Positions 44,012-53,947 of a DNA stretch of 64,000 bases are shown here, piece by piece (the first letter of the stretch is position 1; every line of letters begins with the position of its first letter). A program made the position numbers and the translations under genes. The notes beneath the pieces were generated by a model. That model saw only the letters and a program-made list of their open reading frames with translations, did not search any database and was not told the origin of the DNA. The stretch comes from Candidatus Melainabacteria bacterium. GTDB taxonomy: Bacteria; Cyanobacteriota; Vampirovibrionia; Obscuribacterales; Obscuribacteraceae. Location of the stretch: assembly GCA_016699165.1 (NCBI GenBank), contig CP064963.1, forward strand, positions 4,836,001-4,900,000. The letters run 5' to 3'.

Positions 44012-47000
44012 GAGATCTGCACCTTCTTACCCTTAGCTATCTCCTTCATGATGGATTCCTTTAAGAGTTCCAAATACCTGTCGACGTCCTTTTCGTTAGC
44101 GAGCCATGCCTTATCGAACTGGACCTGCAAGGAACGGCTTGAAACATACTGAATCGTGCTTTGGGTACGTTGTTTGGGCTTACTGGCTGTTGGCTCACAG
44201 ACTTGGCCAGCACCGGCCGCGATAGGCTCGGGTTCAGGTTCAGGCTGGGACCAATTGTCAATTTTTGAGAGGATTTCTGGATACTCAGTTTCTTCGAAGC
44301 GACGCAGTTGATCTCGAATAACGGCAACGATCGTTTGTCGCTCAATGTTTTGACCGAATTGATCAAACAACTGGTGTAATTCTTGCTGCTGTTTAGGCGG
44401 CAATTTTGAATATTCTTCCAATCCGCAAAGTCGCGTTTTTAGTGATTGCACGGACTCAGACGCCTTCTTGCGTTCTTCCAAGAGTCGTGCGCCAATACTC
44501 GCCTTCAATGAATCCATCAAAACCTTAGCTTGCTGCATGAGGTCTCCGGAATAGCATTTGGGATTGTCGAGAATCGCTTGTAGTCGTGAAACTTCATCCG
44601 CCGGCATATCGATGAAATTAGCTTCTTGGGTTTGCAGAAACTTTTTGGATTCGTCATAGAGATCTTTCAGAGAGCCGCTCATGAACCGTCTTATTGGATC
44701 AAGAGTATTCTCCTTCAGATCAAGAATGCTCTCTTTCTGCTCCGCAAATTCAGTAAGAAGGAACGAGTAATTTCTTTGCGAGAGTTCCTTGAGAAGTTTG
44801 ACGGGTTCATCGAGCGCGGCTAAAAAAGGATAGACAGATTTTTGCGCAAGCAATGCAGTCAGCGAATCACGGACCGTCTGGAGAGCAGTGAGTGTTTCCC
44901 TTCCTAACGCTCTTGCTTCCGTAGCGCTTGCTGGCTCGTCGAAGAAGTCAGCGTAAAAATCTTTGAGTTGTCTAACCTGCGACTGGGTGTATTCCAATTG
45001 GCTCTCAAGTACCAGGTTCGCATGTTGTTGCGTGTTGCGAAAGGCTCGCTCGAGATCAACATCCTCTAAGATGTTTCCGTCGAGACGAGCTTCGAGCTTT
45101 CCTCTACCGCATAATTTCGCTGCAGTGCAAAGAATTGCTGCTAGATACCACCCGTACGGCTTTCGCTCAAAATTCTCGATGAGTGACTTCAGCGTTGTTC
45201 GGACACTCCTTCTTGCATTTCCTTGCATAAAGGAAAGCATCTCTTGTTCTGATTCGGCGAAGGTAGTGCCGTCTGAGCCCAACAATGTTTGGGACGATTG
45301 ATCTATGCATTTCGATATGTCGTTTTCTGTGTAGTTAATTCCTCGAAGCATCTTGAGGTGAGGATAGGAGCGCAAAATAAGCTCATGAAAGCCTTGAATG
45401 ACCCGAGACTGCGCATCTTCAGTAGAAATTTCTAGTGTTTCGCCTTTGATTATCAGCTTTGCTTTTCCCAACAATTTGGATACATAGGTTTGCAGATCAG
45501 CATACCGTTCACGGTTTTGAAATCCTTTGTCCGTTAGAATTCGCTTCACAGCTTCCTGTTGAGTAATTGAGATATTCTGAGATACGTACTTTTCAGTGCG
45601 TTTGTACATTAATAGCTCGCGTACGATTCGGTCGTCTGGCGGAGTTATCACTAATAGCTCGTCCCGCCCCAATGATTGTGCGCGAAGAATCTCTTCGTTC
45701 CCGGAATGCTCATAAAAGGGAGTGAGCACATGAATAGCTAACTCATGTTCGCGGCCAACCAGCCGGTCATCGAGTTTTTTCGAGAATTGGTAATCCTGTC
45801 CGTTCTGGTCGTATCGGATCTTTCTGTTCTTGATGATGCCATCAAAGACTACTTTTGCAAGTTCGTCGGCAACGTCGGTGGCTTCTACTTCAGTGTTCTT
45901 TATCTCTTCCTCTACATCCTTTTCTTCATCAGTCAGAAACTCATACTGGTCGCCATTCCTTTGAATATAGGTTTGCTGTTCAAGCAAATTGAGTGCTTCT
46001 TCAAGCTTTTTGCGAAGAGCGGGTAAGTCTTCGTCAAGTCGATTCAACATTAAGACGGAGAGATTTCTAACGGTTGATTTGAATTCCTTGACGTATTTGA
46101 CCAGGAACAAGGCCTTGAGCACGCGAAGGGCAAATGGATTAGCTAAATGCTGTTCGGCTTGCAAAATTGATCTTTGGATTTGCGCTTTTACCGACGTCCG
46201 AATTCCTTCGAACATCAAATCAAATGTTGGCAATTGATCAGTATCTCGCTCCGATATTTGAACAACCACTTGTTGAAAAACACCCAACATAGATCGCTCG
46301 CCCACCGAACTGTGTTTGCCTTCGAAGGCATTGTGTTGGGAAAGATTTTCAATCGCAGATTGAAATAAGGTGAATTGATATGGGACAAAGGGATAGCATT
46401 GTATGAAGTGGTCCCGATCTCTGAAAGTCGCATAGGTCTTGGAACCGTCCGCAAAGCTGAAGAGTGTTTTGAAATTGTTTGATTGGTCATGGTACAGATC
46501 AGAAAGCGCTTCGACGCCCGCTTCGTTCTTCTTCAATAGCCTTTTTTGGATTACCTCGTCTACATCGGTACTGGTCAGCTTTAACCTGTTTGCGAATCGC
46601 GCTTGGATTTTGGAAAAGTCGTTGCCTTGCTGCTTTGTCATTTCGCCAATGACAGCATTCATGTCTTCCTGCGCAGTTACGATCACCCAGGCTCTGCCAG
46701 AGCATTTGGTTGCGAGGCTCTCAGCAATTGTCTGGAGATTGGTCATTAATTTCACATTGTCAGCGATGTACTGACCGACTTCGTCGACGAAAAAGTTGAG
46801 TCGGAACTGTGGTGCTTGGGCATTCACATACTTAGCTACTTGCTCTGCGAAGTCCTCAATAGACACCTTATATTCACTTCGATATTTGTCCAGGATGTTA
46901 ATCGCGGCATCTTTAGTGGCGCCTGACGCGGTCGCATAAGCTTGCGCGATATTGTTAGATTCGAGAAGTGCTTGCTCTCGTCCAGATTCCCAGGGCTGTC

Positions 47001-47553
47001 CGGATATTTCTTTGTAAGCCGCCTTGAACTTGTCGAGAAGTTTTCTGCTGTCCAGATCTCGTTCGAACTTGGCTATGTGCCCCTGCTTTCCGTAATAGCC
47101 ACAGCTTTCATCGAAGACCTTTACGAAAACTGCAAGCAGGGCATCGATTTGTGTCTTGCTGATGACGTCGGCCTTCTGATCGATATTGAACAAAATGCTT
47201 TTGCTGGGGATCGAAACGGCCTTCTTCAAATCAGCACGCAGAATTTCATTCTCGGCGCACTTTGGCAAAAAGATGTCCAAAGCCGGTTTGTCGTCGACAA
47301 GGCGGTTTTCCAAGAGAAGAGCGAGGATCTTGAGAAGATGCGACTTGCCAGAACCGAAGAAGCCCGAGATCCAAGCTCCATTGGCTCCTTCGTAATTGTT
47401 GTAGGCGTCAAGAAATTTCTCAAGTCGTTTAGCGACTTCGTTCGTAAGTACATATTCTTCAAATTCAATGCGCAGCATTGTTTCATCGTCGGCTTTGATG
47501 ACACCCTCGATTGGGCGGTTAACGGGCTTCTCAAAGATGGTGCTCAAACGCAT
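44008..47553 (-). CDS. brxC: BREX ATPase BrxC
   Basis: 1181 aa, the large P-loop ATPase of BREX. Walker A GFFGSGKSHLL at residues 64-74 and a Walker B strand LNFFVDEVGQYI near 255. The long C-terminal half is helical and charged. The family start MRLSTIFEKPVNRPIEGVIKADD is present. BrxC is essential for BREX activity and interacts with the other core proteins. It follows brxB by 16 bases and overlaps pglX as ATGA. Confidence 0.95.
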   Translation of the reverse strand: MRLSTIFEKPVNRPIEGVIKADDETMLRIEFEEYVLTNEVAKRLEKFLDAYNNYEGANGAWISGFFGSGKSHLLKILALLLENRLVDDKPALDIFLPKCAENEILRADLKKAVSIPSKSILFNIDQKADVISKTQIDALLAVFVKVFDESCGYYGKQGHIAKFERDLDSRKLLDKFKAAYKEISGQPWESGREQALLESNNIAQAYATASGATKDAAINILDKYRSEYKVSIEDFAEQVAKYVNAQAPQFRLNFFVDEVGQYIADNVKLMTNLQTIAESLATKCSGRAWVIVTAQEDMNAVIGEMTKQQGNDFSKIQARFANRLKLTSTDVDEVIQKRLLKKNEAGVEALSDLYHDQSNNFKTLFSFADGSKTYATFRDRDHFIQCYPFVPYQFTLFQSAIENLSQHNAFEGKHSSVGERSMLGVFQQVVVQISERDTDQLPTFDLMFEGIRTSVKAQIQRSILQAEQHLANPFALRVLKALFLVKYVKEFKSTVRNLSVLMLNRLDEDLPALRKKLEEALNLLEQQTYIQRNGDQYEFLTDEEKDVEEEIKNTEVEATDVADELAKVVFDGIIKNRKIRYDQNGQDYQFSKKLDDRLVGREHELAIHVLTPFYEHSGNEEILRAQSLGRDELLVITPPDDRIVRELLMYKRTEKYVSQNISITQQEAVKRILTDKGFQNRERYADLQTYVSKLLGKAKLIIKGETLEISTEDAQSRVIQGFHELILRSYPHLKMLRGINYTENDISKCIDQSSQTLLGSDGTTFAESEQEMLSFMQGNARRSVRTTLKSLIENFERKPYGWYLAAILCTAAKLCGRGKLEARLDGNILEDVDLERAFRNTQQHANLVLESQLEYTQSQVRQLKDFYADFFDEPASATEARALGRETLTALQTVRDSLTALLAQKSVYPFLAALDEPVKLLKELSQRNYSFLLTEFAEQKESILDLKENTLDPIRRFMSGSLKDLYDESKKFLQTQEANFIDMPADEVSRLQAILDNPKCYSGDLMQQAKVLMDSLKASIGARLLEERKKASESVQSLKTRLCGLEEYSKLPPKQQQELHQLFDQFGQNIERQTIVAVIRDQLRRFEETEYPEILSKIDNWSQPEPEPEPIAAGAGQVCEPTASKPKQRTQSTIQYVSSRSLQVQFDKAWLANEKDVDRYLELLKESIMKEIAKGKKVQIS

Positions 47554-47569
47554 TTACTTGTCCTCGGTT

Positions 47570-48178
47570 CTATACTTCGCAATGAAAAATGTTGAAAGCT
47601 CGATAGTATTTGTCGTCGTGTAAACGACCAAAAAGATCTAAAGATGCACCGTCCTGTAGAGAGTGCGTGTACTCGCCCGGGAAGAACATCACAGTTGGTT
47701 TGTCTTTGGCTGTACTTTGGAGGTTGTTCAGCACATTGTGCGAGCGAATGTACGGGAAGACTTCGCCGACGCCAGTGATAAACATCACATCAAAGTTGGC
47801 ATTCTTCATTTCTTCCGCAGTGGCAGGAATCAAGTGATTCTGTGAGTCAAGCATCCCTTGCAGGAGTTCTTTCAATTGTTCTTTGGTTACATTGGGCTCT
47901 GTATTGAGAATGCGATCCCAGACATCTCGCTGCTTGAGCAACCGAATTGATAGATCGTATAAGTTGATTTCCAGTACGCGGACGCCCGTTTGATTGAGCT
48001 TATTGATCAATTGACGTTGGACCCGAGCCATTTCCACAGCTTCTTCTGGTCGGAAAGGGCAAATGAAAAAGGGCACTTCATTGCCTAAGCCTTCCTTCTT
48101 TAGGAAGCGTTGACTGCTTATGACTGCTAGCAAATGCTGAAATCGTTCTTGCACCGGGCTTCGTTCCATGGTTTTCAT
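47570..48178 (-). CDS. brxB: BREX protein BrxB (DUF1788)
   Basis: 202 aa, normal for the family. GNEVPFFICPFRPEEAVEMARVQRQLINKL and LEINLYDLSIRLL are DUF1788 signatures; MFITGVGEVFPYIRSHNVLNNLQS is the conserved P-loop-like region without a Walker Lys. BrxB is a core BREX subunit that associates with PglZ. It overlaps brxA by four bases. Confidence 0.93.
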   Translation of the reverse strand: MKTMERSPVQERFQHLLAVISSQRFLKKEGLGNEVPFFICPFRPEEAVEMARVQRQLINKLNQTGVRVLEINLYDLSIRLLKQRDVWDRILNTEPNVTKEQLKELLQGMLDSQNHLIPATAEEMKNANFDVMFITGVGEVFPYIRSHNVLNNLQSTAKDKPTVMFFPGEYTHSLQDGASLDLFGRLHDDKYYRAFNIFHCEV

Positions 48179-48786
48179 CGTGCGAAGGCCCTCACGTCTT
48201 TGTCTGAGAGCGGAAAGATGGAAAGGTTGTCCTTGGAGTCTTGGCAGACGATCCTGAGAAACTTCGCCGATACAAAGACCGGCAGAATTTCATTGTGTTT
48301 GTTTATCAACTGTGCCTCTCTCATGAGCTGAAAAACTGTCTGACGTGCCTTTCGGTGAGTTTCCATGCTGAGACGTGAGAGCTCCTCATGCCACTCAGCT
48401 TTTGAGTTGAAGAACTGGTCGTAGTCTTCGTAGGATAGACGCAGATCGAGTTGCAGATACTTTTCGTGCAACACCTCTTGTGCAAAATCGAATAGAAGCT
48501 TGTAACGTTTGCATACCGCCAACCAAAGGAGATAACGCTGCTCGTCGATTGCGGCTGTCGCAAGAAGGTGAAGCTGCTCTTCCGTCAATGTTCTGAGTCT
48601 CGAAACAATTTCAGACGAGTGTTTTTTCGCCGTACTAACAGTTCGAGTTTGTAAAAGGTTTTCTTCGATGGCATGTTGCCTCACTTTGGACCAGTCGTGC
48701 AGCTTAAAGTAAAGGTCTGTGAGGGTGGTGGAGTCAAGTAGTAGCAAACCTCTTCTGGCAAATGTGATGCTATATTTTGAAGTCAT
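48175..48786 (-). CDS. brxA: BREX protein BrxA (DUF1819)
   Basis: 203 aa from ATG 48786, where MTSKYSITFARRGLLLLDSTTL matches the family start; the frame is open to a GTG at 48861, which would add 25 atypical residues. The C-terminal LRIVCQDSKDNLSIFPLSD also fits DUF1819. BrxA is a small DNA-binding BREX subunit. It is the first gene of the operon; the ~200 bases upstream (48862-49063) hold no other gene and presumably the promoter, which I could not assign with confidence. Confidence 0.92.
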   Translation of the reverse strand: MTSKYSITFARRGLLLLDSTTLTDLYFKLHDWSKVRQHAIEENLLQTRTVSTAKKHSSEIVSRLRTLTEEQLHLLATAAIDEQRYLLWLAVCKRYKLLFDFAQEVLHEKYLQLDLRLSYEDYDQFFNSKAEWHEELSRLSMETHRKARQTVFQLMREAQLINKHNEILPVFVSAKFLRIVCQDSKDNLSIFPLSDKDVRAFAR

Positions 48787-49063
48787 CACTGATCCAACGC
48801 CTCGAAAAACAAGTGCAGCACCGCCCTCTTGGCACGATTGCAAAGAGCGAACTCTCGTCACCGAAAGCCGCGGACATGAGATTTTACTCTAAATCTGTTG
48901 TCATTTGTGTGACTGCAATTTATGTGTATCTGTCCCAGACTCTTGGTAACCTGTCGATTAAATTCTAAGATTTGGGTAGCAGGTCAGTCCACCAAAACTT
49001 TGGTCAAGTAGTGTTCAAGAGCGAGTGTTAGTTCCTCTCGTTCCCAAAAAGGGTTGCGTTTCT

Positions 49064-49789
49064 TTAGCATTGTGCTCGTTCGTAAAGACGATATGCAATC
49101 GCTTCAGAAACTGTCAAAATTCCATCAGCCATTTGCATGATTGCTTTGACTTTTTTCTTGACTAATTCAATTCCTAACTTTTCTACATCTTCTTCTATTT
49201 GCAAAATCTTTTTGGCAAAAACATCTGCGAAAATCGTGTCTATGTAGGTTTGTTTAACAACCTTGTTGTCTGAAATTACTATTTTTTGTATTGAGAAATC
49301 GGAGTCTGCTAGATTGTGAACGGCTTCGGTAAACCAAACGGGAAGTTTCTTTTCTCTCCAATCATAGAAATGAAAGGTTCCTTTATTTCTGATCCGTTCT
49401 AACAGCTTTTTTGTGGAATCTTCTTTATCTAATTCGTTCAGCTTTGTAAGTGCATTTAGGGCCGACTTGTCTGATTTAAGTAGAGTTAGAATTCCGTCGG
49501 ATTTGGAAGAAGGTTCTACGAGCCTCATTGCTTCACTCACCTGCGCACAATAAAGTCGGCTTAGCATAAAACAGCCTGATTGAATTTCTTCTTTCGCAAT
49601 TTGCCTGTTTGGATTTTCGGCCCGTACAGTTGTTTGAATTTGAGTGGCATTTTCCATATCATGTGCCGCTAACATCCAGGCAATGCAAAGACCTAAATCT
49701 TCTTGCGAAAGTAGCTTTTTCATATTTAAGTAGCGGTGTCGACTCATTTTATTCTCAAAAGTTTTAATTAGTTGCGGTGATAAATCCAA
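49064..49789 (-). CDS. Hypothetical helical protein next to BREX
   Basis: 241 aa from TTG 49789 (ATG at about 49747 is an alternative). Strongly helical and charged; SRHRYLNMKKLLSQEDLGLCIAWMLAAHDMENA and KKILQIEEDVEKLGIELVKKKVKAIMQMADGI. No motif recognised. It lies on the same strand as BREX, about 280 bases upstream of brxA, so it could be an accessory regulator or unrelated cargo. Confidence 0.5.
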   Translation of the reverse strand: MDLSPQLIKTFENKMSRHRYLNMKKLLSQEDLGLCIAWMLAAHDMENATQIQTTVRAENPNRQIAKEEIQSGCFMLSRLYCAQVSEAMRLVEPSSKSDGILTLLKSDKSALNALTKLNELDKEDSTKKLLERIRNKGTFHFYDWREKKLPVWFTEAVHNLADSDFSIQKIVISDNKVVKQTYIDTIFADVFAKKILQIEEDVEKLGIELVKKKVKAIMQMADGILTVSEAIAYRLYERAQC

Positions 49790-49909
49790 TAATGGCTAAT
49801 GCATTCCATCAATCCATCTTCAATACTTCTTAAATTCATTCAACTTGTATCAATCATTTTTTCTCAAAAAACGTTTCAGTTTTGAAAAATGGAAAAAACA
49901 GAAAATTGT

Positions 49910-50968
49910 TTACTTTGTTGTTTTGACAAGTCTTAAAGCCTGACGCTGCAACGCCCACTCACCACCTGGTTTTCCGTATTTATGCATATTCGCCACCAAC
50001 CAGTGTGCTATTGAATGACCTGTAATACCGCCACCATAGGTGGTGAAATCAACAACCTCTGTATTAGGCAAACTCGTAATCATATTGATGCTGTCACCGG
50101 GAGAACCCATTCTAGTTTGATTCCCTACAAGCCACTGAGAAAATGCGATGGCTTTGTCTTTGGGAGAAATATAGAGGCGAGTTCTCTCTGCCGCTCCAAG
50201 AGCCGGTCCCACTCTGTTTACAAAAGTCGCAGAATCGTAGTCCGCCGAAGCAAAGGCTATTTCTTTTAAAACCACGTTGCCACCACTAGGAAAAAGATCA
50301 TGCAGTGTGCCAATTACAAGCCTGCTACCCATGGAATGACAAACAATACTAATTGTCTTTTGCGGAAACTCTTTGATAATACGTCCGACGAAGTCTGTGA
50401 AAGGTTGTTGACTCCATGTCACGTCATTTTGGGCAATATTGTAATTGCGAGGGGTGGGACTTAGAGTTTTCGGCGTTGGCCATGAATAAGCGATAACCGG
50501 CATCTTTAAATACGAACTCAAAATTGCAGCATCCTTTGTCGAATCTTCAAATGCATTGTGATAGCCGTGGACGTAAATAATTAATTCCCCAGTCTGATTC
50601 ACAGCTGGACGCAAACCTTCTAAAAACTTCTCAAAGTTTTCATTACGCCAAACGTCAGTTGTTTCCCATGATTTGGAGCCTTGCCCCACCTCCCAACCAA
50701 TAGCTTCCAAACTCTCCAAGTAATTTCGCATGTCCCAGCGAGTATCATTCGTAGGAAAATGAACCTTACAACTTCCAAAAGAATGTTTGGTAGCGTCTCC
50801 TCTATCCGAAGTGAAACTTTTCCCATTCCATTTGCGAGAAGTGACGTAGAATATTTTGGCAATAACATTTTGCTTGTCATTTATTTTGGATTCAGCTATT
50901 GATGGAGGACAGAGAAAGCATGCCACAATTAAGGCGAGGATACTTACTCTAATTGATCTCGTACGCAT
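49910..50968 (-). CDS. Secreted DUF900 alpha/beta hydrolase
   Basis: 352 aa with a signal peptide (VSILALIVACFLCPPSIA). Oxyanion/substrate motif LIIYVHGYHNAFEDS, nucleophile elbow VCHSMGSRLV (Ser at the centre), PLFPS-type helices and a late GHSIAHWLV carrying the likely catalytic His; the acid is probably Asp in FASADYDSATF or a later Asp. DUF900 enzymes are esterase- or lipase-like. GGGGGAG lies seven bases before ATG. Substrate unknown. Confidence 0.83.
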   Translation of the reverse strand: MRTRSIRVSILALIVACFLCPPSIAESKINDKQNVIAKIFYVTSRKWNGKSFTSDRGDATKHSFGSCKVHFPTNDTRWDMRNYLESLEAIGWEVGQGSKSWETTDVWRNENFEKFLEGLRPAVNQTGELIIYVHGYHNAFEDSTKDAAILSSYLKMPVIAYSWPTPKTLSPTPRNYNIAQNDVTWSQQPFTDFVGRIIKEFPQKTISIVCHSMGSRLVIGTLHDLFPSGGNVVLKEIAFASADYDSATFVNRVGPALGAAERTRLYISPKDKAIAFSQWLVGNQTRMGSPGDSINMITSLPNTEVVDFTTYGGGITGHSIAHWLVANMHKYGKPGGEWALQRQALRLVKTTK

Positions 50969-51387
50969 TTTAAATCTCCCCCATTTTCCTTTCAGAATGT
51001 CGCAACCAATACGTTGCTAAGGTTTCTCTCTTAAATATTTCATCTTTCATCAGAACTTTTAAAGACTGGATCTTTCTTTCCACTTTTTCGTCTTAGGTGC
51101 ATTCCCAAAGTTTAATAAAAGACTTTTATGGCGAACAGCTAAAGCCAACAGGTCAGTATCTCATTTCACCACCACGTGTGCTACCTACCCTGCAAGTCGT
51201 ATGATGGCATCCCTAAAAGACGGCTTGTGAGATGAGCGCTTGCTCAATATGACAGATCAACCACACCTTGTCGGTCGTGCAGACAACCAATCCAGTCAAT
51301 CCACCTAAAACGTCGCCTACCTAACCGACAAGCGGGCGCGAAGCTGGTAGATTAAAACTGTATCTCCTGGGAAAAACCAGCCGCCTT
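50969..51387. other. Divergent intergenic region
   Basis: 419 bases between the DUF900 gene (minus) and the TonB-C-like gene (plus). It contains a CACCACGTGTGC palindromic core near 51170-51181 and a promoter-like pair at 51325-51353. I see no coding sequence or RNA gene. Confidence 0.5.
51325..51353 (+). promoter_or_regulatory. Candidate promoter of the TonB-C-like gene
   Basis: CCGACA (51325-51330), 17 bases, TAGATT (51348-51353), about 35 bases before the GTG start at 51388. The -35-like hexamer is the same as at 19249 and 33930. Confidence 0.45.
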
Positions 51388-52098
51388 GTGAAGACAATCT
51401 TTGCCTTCTTATTTGCATGCCTTCTTATATTTCAACCTTTTGGTTGTCTGCCATCGAACCCGCTCGATAGCAAAGACATCGATCTCGACATATCCAATCC
51501 GCAGATTGAGCACAAGGAATTCATCAAGCCGTATGTCGTGAAGCTTCGAAAGAAAATCGAGGCTCAATGGGACGCATACGATCCGCGTGTTGGTAAGACT
51601 GTGAAAATCTTCTTCTTGGTGGCTCGGACCGGAGAAGTGACCGCCATCCAGAACCTCAATAACGACGAGCCGCAGTTGCAGGGACTCGCCGCATACGCAA
51701 TCGTTAACGCGGCACCTTTTGGTGTAATTCCGGACCATATCAATGCCCTGCAAATTACAGGTACTTTTCGCAGCAAGCAACCGCCAATTATCATTGATAA
51801 ACAAGCAGTCAAAAATGCAGTAATTGAAGCGGCAATTGTAGCTGGCTTTGCCGCACTTACAGGATTTGCAATTTACGCTCTGGTGAAAACATCTAACAAC
51901 AACTCCAATCGAAATTATTATCCGGCTTCCGCATATCAGCAAGCTACTCTCGGTGGTCCTGTAAATCCAAATTACCATCAAGTGCGAGGACATCGATGGA
52001 AGAATCAATGGATAGATCCATACAATCAAACTGATGCTGACGGAAATCCATTGAATAACTATTCGACGTCTGGCAACGTGAATCCTTGGCACCGATAG
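51388..52098 (+). CDS. TonB-C-like lipoprotein with central membrane segment
   Basis: 236 aa from GTG 51388. Signal region with a lipobox-like FGC (FLFACLLIFQPFGCLPS). The domain KLRKKIEAQWDAYDPRVGKTVKIFFLVARTGEVTAIQNL has the TonB C-terminal pattern. A hydrophobic helix (AAIVAGFAALTGFAIYALV, about 150-168) and an Asn/Tyr/Gly-rich tail follow. The combination is unusual. It ends inside the start region of the next small gene. Confidence 0.6.
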   Translation: MKTIFAFLFACLLIFQPFGCLPSNPLDSKDIDLDISNPQIEHKEFIKPYVVKLRKKIEAQWDAYDPRVGKTVKIFFLVARTGEVTAIQNLNNDEPQLQGLAAYAIVNAAPFGVIPDHINALQITGTFRSKQPPIIIDKQAVKNAVIEAAIVAGFAALTGFAIYALVKTSNNNSNRNYYPASAYQQATLGGPVNPNYHQVRGHRWKNQWIDPYNQTDADGNPLNNYSTSGNVNPWHR

Positions 52099-52121
52099 AA
52101 TCTAAAAGAAGGGAATTGAAA

Positions 52122-52412
52122 TTGAAAAAAGCAGAAGCCGAACAAAGACAGCGTGAAAGTAACGCTAGAGAGCTAACTGCTCGATTAAATGATTTCTTTT
52201 CGAAGAGAAAGGACAAAGATTACACAGTTAGAGTACTTTATCGTAATAAAGTAGATTGGGAAACGTATCGGATGCGAAGTATTTATCCCATGCAAATTAT
52301 AGATCCCCCTGGAGAAGTCGGGGTGCTTTTTGTTGGCTTTAAGCGCAATGAAAATATTCCAGACATTCTGTGGGATGAATCATTTCGTCATTTCGTGCCA
52401 GAAAAATTTTAA
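52122..52412 (+). CDS. Hypothetical small protein
   Basis: About 96 aa from TTG 52122, chosen because AGAAGGG lies eight bases upstream; upstream in-frame TTGs at 52086 and 52116 are alternatives. The N-terminal third is a charged helix (KKAEAEQRQRESNARELTARL), then a small beta-rich part (YTVRVLYRNKVDWETYRMRSIYPM). No family recognised. Confidence 0.5.
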   Translation: MKKAEAEQRQRESNARELTARLNDFFSKRKDKDYTVRVLYRNKVDWETYRMRSIYPMQIIDPPGEVGVLFVGFKRNENIPDILWDESFRHFVPEKF

Positions 52413-52438
52413 AAGTATTTAGAAGAACTATTCAAAAA

Positions 52439-53947
52439 CTAATACTGAAGCATTTTTAGCTCACTCTGAATGTATTTAGCACTGTCAGGATAAAGAGCAA
52501 TTGCTTGATGAAAATCAGCTGAGGCTTCTTTCTTTCGACCAAGCCTCAACGCCATGAAACCTCTTCGCTGAAATCCATCCGCCAAGCTTCTTTTGGGGTC
52601 GCCAAAAAATGTGTTTCTTTGAAAATCATCTTCACTCATGATTTGAATGGCTTGGCTGTAGTCTTTCAGCGCATTTTCATATTGACGCATTTGACTATAA
52701 GTTACTCCCCTAGACATCCACAAAAGAGGATTGGTTGGTATTAGTTTTATAGCTTGAGACTTGTCCGATAGCGATCGATAATTGTTATCCATGGCACCAT
52801 ATACGGAGCCTCTGCCCAACCAAGCACTCATGTTGGTTGGATCAAAAGTAATCGCTACACTGTAATCTTCAATCGCTTGTTGATTTCGTCCCAGCGTATA
52901 AAGCAAGCTTGCTCTCGCCTCGTATATGATGCTTCGGCTTGCAGAAATTCCCTTAAACCTTTTGGCTTGTAGTCCGGTTGGGTCTAACTTAATCGCTTCA
53001 GAATAATCTTCAATTGCTTTTTCCGAATTGCGCAACCTATCCCAGCATTGTCCACGCATATAAAATGCTTCTGTTGCTTTTGAATTAGCTTGAATGATGC
53101 GTGTTAGAGTATCTAACCCTGGCTGATACTTTCTTTCCATTAACTGCAGATCTGCAAGTTTGTATAGTAGACCAGCATTCTCGGGGTTGTTAGCAATTGC
53201 TTGAATGTAGTTTTCCATAGGTTTAGAACCTATCAATAAATCATCGGCTGCAAGGTCTCGATCAGCCATTTCTTGCTGCCCAGTTTTTTTGTAAACGTCA
53301 GCTCTATACAGAAAATTAGACCAGTCTCGCGGGTCGAGTTCTATTGCTTTGGTAAAATCCGTTAGAGCTTTATCGAACTGACCAAGATCTAGCTCTGCTT
53401 TTGCACGACTGCTATAAGCTTTAGAAAAAAATGGATCCAATCCAATACTTGAGTTGTAATAGGGTAGAGCCTTTTCAGGCTCTTTTAAACTGTATTGATA
53501 GATACTACCTTGTTCGTAATATGCATCAGGATCTGGCTTGTTTTTAATGGCGCTGGCGTAGTCCGCAAGCGCTTCTGAATATTGTTTATTTCGTGTACGC
53601 ACTTTTGCGCGATAAATGAAGGCTTCAAAATTATTGGGATCAAGTTCGATAACTTTTGAAAAATCCGAAATCGCGTTTTCTGGAAAATGATCTTGGTTGT
53701 AGATGCCTCTGAGCATGTAGGCTTCCATGTTTCTCGGATTTGCAGCAATGTCGGCACTACATTTATCGATCTGTTTTTTCTCAAATTCACTAAGTCCACC
53801 AAGTAAATTCAATACTTTTGTTATTGAAGGAGTTTTTTTCGTCTCATTAACCGCACTGGATGGAGTTTCTATGGAGACCGCTGGATTGGTGAATAAAAAC
53901 AAGGACAGAATCAACGTTCCGGAAAATCCTAGTTTTTTTAATTTCAT
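52439..53947 (-). CDS. Secreted TPR-repeat protein
   Basis: 502 aa with a signal peptide (FSGTLILSLFLFTNPAVS). At least nine canonical tetratricopeptide units follow (for example PENAISDFSKVIELDPNNFE, QFDKALTDFTKAIELDPRD, NSEKAIEDYSEAIKLDPTG, YENALKDYSQAIQ). These form a superhelical protein-binding scaffold in the periplasm. The ATG overlaps the stop of the upstream serine protease gene by four bases, so the two are coupled and may act together. Confidence 0.85.
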   Translation of the reverse strand: MKLKKLGFSGTLILSLFLFTNPAVSIETPSSAVNETKKTPSITKVLNLLGGLSEFEKKQIDKCSADIAANPRNMEAYMLRGIYNQDHFPENAISDFSKVIELDPNNFEAFIYRAKVRTRNKQYSEALADYASAIKNKPDPDAYYEQGSIYQYSLKEPEKALPYYNSSIGLDPFFSKAYSSRAKAELDLGQFDKALTDFTKAIELDPRDWSNFLYRADVYKKTGQQEMADRDLAADDLLIGSKPMENYIQAIANNPENAGLLYKLADLQLMERKYQPGLDTLTRIIQANSKATEAFYMRGQCWDRLRNSEKAIEDYSEAIKLDPTGLQAKRFKGISASRSIIYEARASLLYTLGRNQQAIEDYSVAITFDPTNMSAWLGRGSVYGAMDNNYRSLSDKSQAIKLIPTNPLLWMSRGVTYSQMRQYENALKDYSQAIQIMSEDDFQRNTFFGDPKRSLADGFQRRGFMALRLGRKKEASADFHQAIALYPDSAKYIQSELKMLQY

